From Allacma fusca (lineage: Eukaryota > Arthropoda > Collembola > Symphypleona > Sminthuridae): a stretch of DNA of 64,000 nt. The DNA is taken from positions 44,861,131-44,925,130 of the forward strand of contig OX359247.1 of NCBI GenBank assembly GCA_947179485.1, in the 5' to 3' direction. The notes below the pieces were generated by a model that searched no databases, was not told the origin of the DNA, and saw only the letters and a program-made list of their open reading frames with translations. Positions 23,600 through 33,839 of the stretch are shown here, piece after piece; within the stretch, counting starts at the first letter, position 1, and each line of letters starts with the position of its first letter. Both the position numbers and the translations under genes were made by a program.

Positions 23600-24969
23600 T
23601 AATAATATAAATAACTACTATGTATACACGTAAAGAAATTAATTTCTCCAAAGGATATGAAAGTAACACAATAGTTATTTATATTTAATCGAATTACTTA
23701 AGCTAACTTACACTTTGCGACCCTTGCACACAGTAAATTGCAGGTCATATTGCATAAGACATACAAACTTGTCCTATTAAGTTAGACGGGTTTTATAAAC
23801 GATAAAATCCCTTAAAACACAAATTTATTACGTATGCTAACAATAAGTTATTACATACTACTCTATCACCTGAGTTTCAAAGCTTGGAAGAGAAAACATG
23901 TCTTATTTCCACATCTTATGAGTTACAAATTCTTCTTTTAGTAATAGTATCTCATATAAGAAAGCTATATAACAATGAAATCGAATATTCACCAAATTTA
24001 CATATTAAAACCTTGCTATTGATTAGAAATAGTTTCAGCTCAAATTAAAACTAAACAATAAAGGAAATAAATATCTACAGTTATTTTTTAAATTACTTCT
24101 ACAAATTATTATTATTCTTTTGAGTTGTTTCAAAATAAACATTTTTTGCATCTCACATAATTTTTTTTTGAGAACATGCTGCAACGCTTTGTAGGAAAAT
24201 CGACGGACTTTTCAGAAAGCTCTGAATCATACATTTTGGCCACGGAAGTCAAATGGGAGATGCTAGATCATAAAATCATTTCGAAAAGTTGTGATCACTA
24301 TAAGCATTGGTTTCGCCATTTAGTCCTTGGGTCACCCCTTTTGCTGTTGCGATTCTAATTTTTGACTTAGGCTCATGTCATTAGTAGCAAATGAATACTC
24401 ATAAAATTTGAAACAAACCCAGTATTTGAAGCATTGTTTTCACGGGCGCAGTATTCTTGAAAAATTGTAAACATCAAAATCTCTTGTTCAGACCTGGAAA
24501 ACGTTAAACGAAAACAAACAATAAATGTGTTTTATTAAAAACACAAACGGATAAAATATGGTTATTTCTGGTTTTCTCTCAACTGTAAAAACTACCACTA
24601 CTCTACCTTCCAACTGTCGAATGAACTCAACGTGAAAGTGTACTGTGTGAATGCGTGGCTAATAGTTAACGTATTTTATGAGTACGTATGTAAATATCGT
24701 TACGGTGATAACTTACCTAGCACGCATAAATGTCTTATTGTTAGTTTCATTGAATTTAATGAGTGTTCTGGAAAAACATGTAACGGACGAGAATCCAATG
24801 ATGAATCCTTGCATGAATATATTCAGATTCCCGGTATTTCCTCAATGTTGGAAGGTTTGACTTTATGTAATTACATATATGAGAAAATTCCGCGTGAAAA
24901 AATGAAAAAGGCGTACAGTTTGATCCATTCGAATGTTAGGTCAGTTATGGTCCGGTTTCATTGAAATGT
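23600..24969. other. Gene-less stretch between two hAT-derived segments
   Basis: AT-rich with no recognised gene. The open frame at 24632-24964 (plus) lies immediately before the hAT relic in another frame and might be a frameshifted upstream part of the same transposase, but I could not confirm similarity. Confidence 0.4.
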
Positions 24970-25110
24970 ATGGATCATTGCCTTCCGGCGACTCAAGTCA
25001 GTGTTGAACGCCTGTTTTCAGCCACAGCATTTGTACTTTCTGAAAGACGAAGCAGTAAGAAGGACGAGGTACTGAACGCCCTTTTGCTCCTCCGAATCAA
25101 CGGATATTGA
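24970..25110 (+). pseudogene. hAT transposase C-terminal (dimerisation domain) relic
   Basis: The frame from ATG 24970 to TGA 25108-25110 reads about 46 residues containing PATQVSVERLFSATAFVLSE, followed by RRSS and VLNALLLLRING. This matches the hAT C-terminal dimerisation region pattern (ATSAPSERVFSAAG, then RRxRL and V..L.FL..N). The upstream sequence has an in-frame stop at 24937-24939, so only the end of the gene is readable. Downstream, 25205-25270 has repeated ACCGTT/AACCG motifs resembling a hAT subterminal region. No matching inverted repeat was found, so element borders are unknown. Confidence 0.8.
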
Positions 25111-26145
25111 ACGATGTATGCTATGAAGTTCTTTTGTTTTGAAATGTTTGAATAATACTTATAAAATTGTGTTTTGATATTGTAAAAATTAATCAAATTC
25201 GTTGAATACCGTTATTACCCGTTTAACCGAATTCTTTTTGATTGATAACCGTTTTAACCAATAACAGTATTTTCAAAACCCGAAAACAAAAACAAAATTA
25301 TAACTCCTTTGACCCCAAAAATCGACGCACGTCAATAAATGCAATTTCGGAAAATCTGAAGCAGAATTTGCTACAAATTGGGGGAATCAAATAGAGGATG
25401 ACTCCTTTATGTGAACCAATAAAATAATAGTAAAATACTAATAATAAAATCAACTTGCTATAAAGTAGTGGCATCTGCTTTTTTGTTGCATGTTGGTCCA
25501 GAAAGGCACAGAATTAATGACAATTTTATTATCCAAATGTACCGGAAAGTGCAACTAATGTAGAATTGCATACATATGTAAATCAACCGCTCATAGCTAA
25601 ACTTTGAATTGCAGTTTTTTTTATAATCAGTTATGCACACATACAAAAACATATGTATTCTCAAGAACATAACCCGTTCATGGAAACATCAAATCCCAGG
25701 AAAACAGTACAGTTGAAATCAGGCATCAGCTGCATGTAGAACGACAAGAAAAAAGAATTTCAAGGATTTGAAATACTAATGTTTCTACGCTTGACTTAAC
25801 CCTACACATCTGAAGTCAATATTTAATTAAACGGGTGTTCTTAGAATCTTCAGGGAAAAATTCTACAGTCGTGGAATGAACACTCATAGGGAGCAGGCAG
25901 TGAGTCCGTCGGTCTTCAACTAAGGCAACATCTGTTGTCCATATAACTTTCAACATACTAATGATCCGAGAATCCGATTGTCTTTTTTTAGATTGCTCGT
26001 ACTTAACGATTGACAATTCTTTCACCTTTAACTTCAGTATTAACAATCAAGACGTAAGGACACAACGTCTAAGAAACTTGTTATTTTTTAAATTCAGAAA
26101 TCTTGTTGTGTGGAGATTCTAAACGGACGAAAGTAAACCATCAAA
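25111..26145. other. Gene-less stretch upstream of the phosphatase gene
   Basis: No coding similarity was recognised. If the tyrosine phosphatase has an ectodomain or membrane exon, it should lie here or further upstream, but no fibronectin-, immunoglobulin- or membrane-like exon was seen. Confidence 0.4.
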
Positions 26146-29100
26146 ATGTCCGTGCTGAACTTCATCAAACTCCCTTTAGTAAACATGGGGATCATGAAAC
26201 CACGTAATATTTTTTATCTGAAAATTTACGCTTGCATTCATTTTATTACAAGCAATTCCACATGTCCTTCATTTCTTTTTACAGCTCAGGACCCAAATGT
26301 CCCAGTTTCCTACCTTCACTATGAGCCGTATGAGAAAGAGAAGTTGCTCCGGATTTGCAATGAACGGAAAACATTTCCAATTTTATACAGCATTGAATTC
26401 AACGTAAGCATTTTTGAAGTATTTAACGCATAAATTATTCACTACAATAACATTGATAATAATTATTGTCCCAATCCCTATTATTCTGATTTCAGCTGGC
26501 AAATCAGCCAAGTGAACATACTTTTGAAGCTGCACAATTGGAAGAGAATATTCCAAAAAATCGCAACCCAAATGTCCTTCCATGTGAGTCGGATATTTTA
26601 CAAATATAAAGCAAAAACCATGATTTTTTTGTGAATAAATTTAATAAGATTTGCCCTTGTTAAAAATACTGCAATAGAAATAATTTCTCAGTTCCATTTA
26701 AATTCAATTAGATGACTATAACCGAGTTATTTTGACACCGGATGACGACTACCCATCGGATTATATTAATGCTTCACATATCAGTGTAATGGAGTAATGA
26801 GTTAAATAATTATTATGGATTTTATTTTGTTTCAAAAAAGAATCAATCAATATAAAATAATCTTTATTTCCTCAGAGTTTACTCGCAGAAAATCATTACA
26901 TTGTAACGCAAGGCCCACTGGAGGAGACAGTGGATGATTTCTGGAGGATGATCTGGGAACAACAAGTCACTTGCGTCGTCATGCTCACCAAATGTTTTGA
27001 TTTTACTAAGGTGAGTAATAAAGACCTTAATTTTGAGAGAGAGGACAGTCTTTGTGAAATTGCAAATAAAATAAATATTTCAGAAAATGTGCACCCAGTA
27101 TTGGTCAGGGTATGAATTTGGATCGTATGGCTCAATCAAAGTTCTAGTGGAATCCGTTCAAACATTAGCAAACTATGAAATCCGAGTCATGAGAGTTTGG
27201 CACAGCGCTTCCGGGGTAAGATATCAAATACACAATCCACAAAACATAATATGCAATTTATGCACTCATGTACAGAGTGTCTTCAAATGATTCTCCCCCT
27301 TCACTAGCTAATAGAGTGGGGAATGAGTAATAAAACATTTGATGCACATTTGGGTGTCAACCATTAACATTAACTGCCACGAAAGAATGGCGTGATCAAA
27401 AATTCTTCCAGTTTCCCGTTTCCCTCGCCCTCACAATCAGTTTAGTCAGTTTCGCTTCTGAAATTGAATTTATCCCAACTTTGTTCAGCATTAGGGGTGA
27501 GTATAACGAGACAACGAGACGAGAATCTCGTTTATCTCGCTCTTTATTCATCAACGAGACAGTACGAGACATCTCGCTTTATTTAACGAGAATATCGTTT
27601 GCAATTAAATCTTGTTGAAGCCCATATCAAACTGAAAAATGGGGTGTTTTGTTATACCATTTTGTCAATTAAGACATTTTGCAGTTCTTGGTGCTAGCTT
27701 TTATTGCGGTGGGTCTTCCTTAATTCTTTTCTAGACTTCCATGTTTTCACATTTTATGGTCCAAACCCAAAAATAATTATTTTGCGCCTTGGATTTGTTC
27801 CGATTTGTGAAATTCAATAAATTTGTACGTTCTTTCACCAGAATTTGTGCAGGCAACAATTAAATTCCATATATGTCAGCACAAAAACCATGTTTTTGCC
27901 CTGTCTCGTTTGTCTCGTGCGTTGCTTACTCTCGCTACTCTCGTTCTCAAAATATCTCGTTCTCGTATTTTTTTCAGAAACGAGAACGAGACAAACGAGA
28001 ATTTTAAAACCAACGAGATACTCACCCCTATTCAGCATGCTTTAAGCTCAAACCGACAATTTTATATCTAGAGTCATATCAGATAGCTCCTCGGAAAGTC
28101 CTAAAAATAAGGATCAATAAATATTCTTGAAAAAATGTTGAACTTCAACTCCGTCACAAAGTCCAACTTTGATCCACGTTTGTGAACCCTTTACCTAGGT
28201 CAATGAAATAATTTTTGGAAAATCTGTAAAAGAATTTGCAAATAACTGGGGAAATCATATATTTTATGGCTCACTCACTTAAATGATCAGTTGGAGAGTG
28301 CAATAGCTTTTTCTTGAAGAATAATAATGTATTAATTGAATTAAATTACTAGGAACATGATCTACGCTCTCTAATGCACTTTTCTTATTCGGAATGGCCT
28401 TGCTATGCCAATGCCTTTATACCTGCTCTAATGGATTTCCGCCGAAGAGTCCGTCAGATGGTGGCGAAAAATCCTGTCATTCGACAAGGGAAAACTGTGA
28501 TCCATTGCAAGTAATTTTTCTAACCAGCGAAATTTTAATTTGGGTCTTGTTTTCATAGAAGATTTCCCAAAATCTGGAAATATCTCTGTTGCAGCTGTAT
28601 TTGATTTTCATTTAGCGACGGAGCTGGTCGATCTGGTGTTTATGTAGCTATTGATGCTAATATTGACATGATGGAGCAGAAGGGTTACGCTAACGTTTTT
28701 GGTTATTTACGAAAGCTTAAAGCTGCAAGGAACGGTTTGGTGGAAACTGAAGTAAGATTTACATTTTAAATTGAACTTAAAAAATTGTCTCTATGTTGCT
28801 GCCAAGGTTAAGTTTTTGCGATTCAAATTTAAACTCAAGTGAAATTTCATTTGAAAGGCTCAACTCAAATACATTTACGAAGCTCTTGAAGAGTACTTGA
28901 TTTGCCAGCACACCTGGTTTCCTGTCAATGAACTGTCGCAAAGGATTCAGAAATATTCCGAGCCTAAGTGTGATGAGTTCAAGCGTGAATACCAGGTATA
29001 GTTATTGCAAATGGCTTATGGCAATGGGGAATTCAAATACCACACAACCGGTTCGGCAATAAATTATTATTCGCAAAAAATTTTCCCAACAGCTCATTTG

Positions 29101-30704
29101 CCGGTTAACTCCCGTCTACACTATTGGGGATTGTGCAGGAAGCTACCGAACTGAAAACAGGCTAAAAAATCGGGACATCAGCGTGATCACCCGTGAGTGA
29201 CGGATATGATAATCAAATATATGTTTATATGTATGTAAACTGTAGTATCTGTATAGTAACTCGGGTGATATTTCGTAAAGGCGACATTCGCTAGTAATTT
29301 ATCTGTTGTCTGACTATGCGATTATGCTATTGACTGGGAAAGAGTTAATTATTTGAACGCTCCAAATGATCTTGTAGCGGATAATTTCCGACCGTACTTG
29401 ACTTCCTATCAGGGATGTTTAGACACGGACTTTGTAAATGCAGCTTTTATTGACGTGAGTGAATCTCTTTCCCGAAAATTATTTCTTGAATTAACTTGAG
29501 AGATTGAGACGTACGGACGACGTGTAAATATAAGGTGCTTAAACCTTTGACAAATTCCTACAATTTGTTGCATTTAGACATACAAAGAGTCGAAGAGCTG
29601 CATTGTGACCGAATGGCCTTTACCAGAAACGATCAATTTCTTTTGGTCACTGATTTATGACTATAACGTTTGCGCCATCGTGGTACTTTGCACTCCTGAG
29701 AAGCCAAATGTAAATTAATTTTTATTTTAAATTGCTCGTGTGATCATAGGAATTTGCAAATGAGTAGTTTATATTTAATCCTCTGACTTAATTAATGCTC
29801 CATTTTTCAACAGCAATACCCACCCTTTTGGCCAGACGAAAGAAAATCTGAAATGTACGGTCCAGTTTTTACTGTTGACCAGTTGTCTCACAGCCATATT
29901 GATTACATTCGGACATGGATGTTTGAAATCAACAAGAAGGTTGCATTTATATTGATTTCAATCTCCAAGTTTATTTGCATACATGCGGATGAACTTTCTT
30001 TTAAGAGTATAGGGAAGAAATGTGTTCATTTGTGTACACATAGATTATCTCCCTCACGGATTTGATGACAGGCGTAAAAGCTGAAGTCAAGAAATGCCAG
30101 TTATTCCAGGTTACCAACTGGCCAATGGGGGATAAAGTACCAAGTACGCCGGCTTCTCTTGTCGATTTAATGATTCTGGTTGAACGATGGAGGGTCCGAC
30201 ATGATAACGGGCCTGTGGTTATTGTCTCACAGTGAGAGCTCATACTTAGTTAATGGTTAAAATTTAAGTGTAAATAGAACACTAGCATTTTTTAACATCA
30301 ATCGTTATATTCATTGACCTGGTTTTTTAGCGATGGGAAGAGTCGAGTAGGTATTTATTGTGCCGCCGTATCCTGCATCGAACAAATTCGCCTGCATGGT
30401 GAAGTCGATGTCTTTACTACCATGAGGACTTTGCGGAGGTTCAGACCTCGAATTATGCCCTATTTGGTGAGCTTGAAGAATTTATTTTTCAAATCTACTT
30501 ACACATACTCCTACGTGTATACATACATCTACTAAAGAGTCATCTCTTGTAAGTTGGTTTACCCGAACTTCAGTTTGTGGTACTCATCAGCCATGTTTAA
30601 TATTTCAGACGGAGTACAAATACATTTACAAAATTGTTCTACACTACGTCCTCCAGTGTCTTCGACGCAGACAGAAACAAAAATCAAAGGACGAGGAGGA
30701 GTAG
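26146..30704 (+). CDS. Tandem-domain (receptor-type-like) protein tyrosine phosphatase with altered active sites
   Basis: Sixteen exons: 26146-26203, 26285-26403, 26496-26583, 26712-26785, 26876-27010, 27084-27215, 28353-28510, 28616-28751, 28858-28995, 29093-29192, 29378-29454, 29578-29709, 29814-29939, about 30092-30231, 30331-30466, 30609-30704. As listed they total 1845 nt (614 residues) in one frame. Domain D1: [33 protein letters not shown] loop, and P-loop HCNDGAGRSG. Domain D2: ITEWPLP-like region ([16 protein letters not shown]), WPMGD, and SHDGKSRVG where the P-loop should be. D1 keeps Cys and Arg but reads WPCYA instead of WPD. D2 has Ser in place of the catalytic Cys. No membrane segment or ectodomain is seen. 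The first exon, and the acceptor at 30092 (with a weak donor gttgca before it), are the least certain parts. AATAAA at 30793-30798. Confidence 0.88.
27492..28030 (-). mobile_element. Non-autonomous hAT element (MITE-like), copy 2, 539 bp, inside a phosphatase intron
   Basis: Same structure as the element at 11411-11949 but inverted: TAGGGGTGAGTAT ends, clustered CTCGTT/AACGAG subterminal motifs, identical 539-bp length and a perfect 8-bp target duplication TTCAGCAT (27484-27491 and 28031-28038). It sits between phosphatase exons 27084-27215 and 28353-28510, far from splice sites, so it need not harm the gene. The two copies differ at scattered positions in the core. Confidence 0.93.
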
Positions 30705-31739
30705 TTTTTGGGCTCACCATGAAACTTCTTGTTTTGTTCCAAAATATTATGTACTAACGATCGTTCCTTGTTTTTAGTCTTTTAATGCGTTAAATAAATT
30801 GTTTACTATATTCTACATAATAAAGGGGATGTTCACAGGAATGGCAGGAATGTCCACAAATAAAATTCTATCTTGACATAGATATCTACAGTATAATCTT
30901 ATTTGTATTTTAATAATATTTATAAAAGGGGAAGCATATTATAAAGGAAAAGAATACCGAATGGAGTGGATTTGCTCATAATATACGGAGCTTATGCCGA
31001 TATTCATCTTTTCTTTTTATTCAAACAAAGATGGGAACCATAATGTCACAATCTGCGTATGCATATAGATATATCAAGATAATATCGTCCGATTTGGAGG
31101 AACGATATGCTACGACAATTCTCGTATATTTCACACGATATATCATGCAATCTTAATATCGTTTTAAGAAGGTAGGATCGTCAAAAATACTTTGGCCAAC
31201 TGACGCATTTCGTGCCCTAGAAAGTGTCATCTGAACTGGAAGGAGTGGTTGTAAGTTGTAACGGTTCAATTATGTTCAGTTTTTTCCAATTCGGTTCAGT
31301 AAAACTAATTCAATTCATTTCAGTTCAACATTTTGAATTGTACTGAATCGAGAACAGGGGTTTCCGGGGAAATTTTTAAGAAAAATAATGTGTAAGCAAT
31401 GAAGTGCGTTATATTAGCTAGTGAACTATGAATTAACAAGAGAAGGTACAGGACCTGGCGTTCTGAGAGCAAACGTTTCCTTCCCTTGAGCTTATTGTCT
31501 TTGTGTTACGAAGTCCTGTCAGGTCCTGTACCTTCCCTTTGCAAGACTACACTGTTCCAACATTACAGAAAATATTTCAATGGACAGTAGAGAAAGACCA
31601 ACATTCCTACTTTGTTGCATGATCACCAAATATACAAAACTCATGCAATGACATCCGTACAATATTATGGAATGCAAACTGGCGACAACTCATCAAACTA
31701 TGATGCTACACAAGTCCAGGGTGATGTATGTAAGCTTTC
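30705..31739. other. Gene-less stretch with a stem-loop and decayed repeats
   Basis: After the phosphatase polyadenylation signal the sequence is AT-rich. It contains a 16-bp perfect inverted repeat (31442-31457 and 31520-31535, GAAGGTACAGGACCTG). A cluster of GGTTCA/TTCAGT motifs in both orientations lies at 31260-31360 and may be the eroded end of a transposon. No gene recognised. Confidence 0.5.
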
Positions 31740-31859
31740 GCCAACGGCCATACCACGTTGAAAGCACCAGTTCTCGTCCGATCACTGAAGTTAAGCAACG
31801 TTGGGCCCGGTTAGTACTTGGATGGGTGACCGCTTGGGAACCCCGGGTGTTGTTGGCAT
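31740..31859 (+). rRNA. 5S ribosomal RNA gene, copy 1
   Basis: About 120 nt starting GCCAACGGCCATACCACG, with the conserved CTCGTCCGATCACTGAAG and AAGCAACGTTGGGC segments, the internal control region GGTTAGTACTTGGATGGGTG, and ending GTTGTTGGC, which pairs with the 5' end (helix I). A run of five T about 3 nt downstream (near 31863) fits an RNA polymerase III terminator. The fit to the arthropod 5S consensus is close throughout, so it is probably functional. It faces a second 5S gene about 200 bp away. Confidence 0.96.
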
Positions 31860-32059
31860 TACTTTTTGCCCGATTCCTCACAGTGTATCATATTTCGTAA
31901 GCATTTTCTCAGCAAAACTTAGCGTTTTAGCACATTTTTAGTACACACACGCGAATGTTGATCCTGTACTTCTGACAACTATCTCGTATTAGTTTTAGTT
32001 TCATTGAGCAAGAAAAAAGAACAATGATAAGATTAGGTGACTGAAATGTGCAAAAAGGA

Positions 32060-32179
32060 ATGCCAACAATACCCGGGGTTCCCAAGCGGTCACCCATCCA
32101 AGCACTAACCGGGCCCAACGTTGCTTAACTTCAGTGATCGGACGAGAACTGGTGCTTTCAACGTGTTATGGCCGTTGGC
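32060..32179 (-). rRNA. 5S ribosomal RNA gene, copy 2, convergent with copy 1
   Basis: Reverse-strand copy, also about 120 nt, with all the same landmarks. It differs from copy 1 at about three positions: CCATAAC for CCATACC near the 5' end, TTAGTGCTTGG for TTAGTACTTGG in the internal control region, and GGGTATTG for GGGTGTTG near the 3' end. A five-T run follows its 3' end (near 32052-32056 read on the minus strand). It could be functional or a slightly diverged pseudogene. Confidence 0.93.
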
Positions 32180-33785
32180 ATGTAACTTTTCAAATCTGCT
32201 CCCACTTGTTTAAGACGATTAATTATGTTTTGCTGTTCACTATTATTCTTTTTCCAATTACAATGGGAAATATGATAATCATCCAAAGGTACATATATAT
32301 ACCAAAATAAAACGGAGTGTCTTTAGAGTTGATACTTCTTAGGACAAATGTGGTATGTTCGATCAAATTTGCTCGAAGTCGGAGAGACTCAAATGAAATT
32401 GCCTTCCTTCGTTCCTTCACGCTTTCAAAGGACAATTTTTTAAAAAATGCCTGCCTTCATCCAACCAATGAATGATGCCTTTAAAATTATTTGCTTTCCA
32501 TCAGCCCTCCTTCAATTTTAAAATTAACTGACCCTTCCTCCACAAACAACCCTCTGTCATTTCGAGCCTTCATTTAGTGCAAAATTAAAGAAATGGCATC
32601 AAATTGGAATTTTGAAAACGAAGTAGTTAAGATTGACAGTATCGTGGTATCGTCACATATGAATGTGATGAATTAATATTCATGCAGCTATTTAACAACT
32701 TTCACACTTCTTCCTTGTATTTTATGCACCGGGCATCATCCGCATGACGCATTTAATACATCCGAAATCTATTATACATAACTCTACCTTCCTTCACCCA
32801 CCATTTTTGATAAATTTTATGAAGCCCTCAACCTCCGGGAAAAAATTTAGCCCACCTTCCATATTCCTTCTCTGGGCTGAAAAATCAGTCAGCAGCCTTC
32901 ATTGAAGCCTTCTTTGAAGGCTAACCTTCGAAGGCTAGACATGTCTGCTTAAAGTACAAAGTAAAGTATAATAGTTACTCGTTGACATTGGAAGTTTAAA
33001 ACAATGTGCATGCATGAAGGAAATTTCTTTGTGGGTGGCTTCAGTATAGTGTAAACAACATATAATACTCCTAATTTATGAAAATTTGGGTTCCCCAAGT
33101 ATCGGTTATGGTATATCAAGATTTGCTTCTTTCCAGAATTTGATCGTTTTGTATGCTGTTGTGCTTCATGTTGTGGTGTCTAGATCTACAAGAAACGTAA
33201 ATAATCCTAACAATTTTTAATATTAAACTTTAAAATAATAATTTAATTAATTTAACTTAATAAATCATTAATTTATTAATTAACTTGATTCAATAAATTA
33301 AAAATAATATATAAATATATGTATATACCTCCTTATTTGTTTCTTCTTGCAGTAAGTGTACACGCTTCAGATATGTATATACTGGGCAATCAAATCAATA
33401 AACAAGCTCGAGCATATCACACCCCAATGCAAACATCAAGTGCAAATATTTCTTCGTGACTAAATCAGTAAACCATTGGCTTTAAGACAAGCTAATTTTA
33501 TGACATTTTAATTTACACAAAGAAATGTGGTTTCGCAAATAGGCGCTTAGGAAGGCGCAGATCATTCGTGCAATCCAAATATTTTCACACGTGTGCATAT
33601 TACAGCGTGTGACGTTCAATGACTTTAAGCTGCAATCATGTAAAAAGGTTTTGCCATGCTGTCATCTATTAGGGTTAGGTCAATATTTATCATTAAACTG
33701 TATCCGTTGAATTTTGTATTTGACATCACTTTTACGGTAGCATTGTTTTCAAGTCTAATGAGAATGATATACAGTATTTTCTTTA
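32180..33785. other. Gene-less stretch with CCTTC/GAAGG-rich segment
   Basis: Between the 5S genes and the gustatory receptor. The part 32395-32945 is unusually rich in CCTTC and its complement GAAGG, ending in near-palindromes such as AGCCTTCATTGAAGCC and CCTTCGAAGG. It may be a decayed repeat element. 33230-33330 is nearly pure A/T. No gene was recognised. Confidence 0.5.
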
Positions 33786-33839
33786 TTGCCTGTATCAGAG
33801 AGAGACCGTGCGGCAAGTTTTCGTGGGTTTCTCCAAAAT

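Noticed and set aside
24632-24964. 110-codon open frame upstream of the hAT relic
   Set aside because: It is in another frame than the relic and shows no clear hAT similarity by eye; left as possible frameshifted transposase only.
31667-31900. Open frames overlapping the 5S genes on both strands
   Set aside because: The sequence is 5S rRNA; coding potential is incidental.
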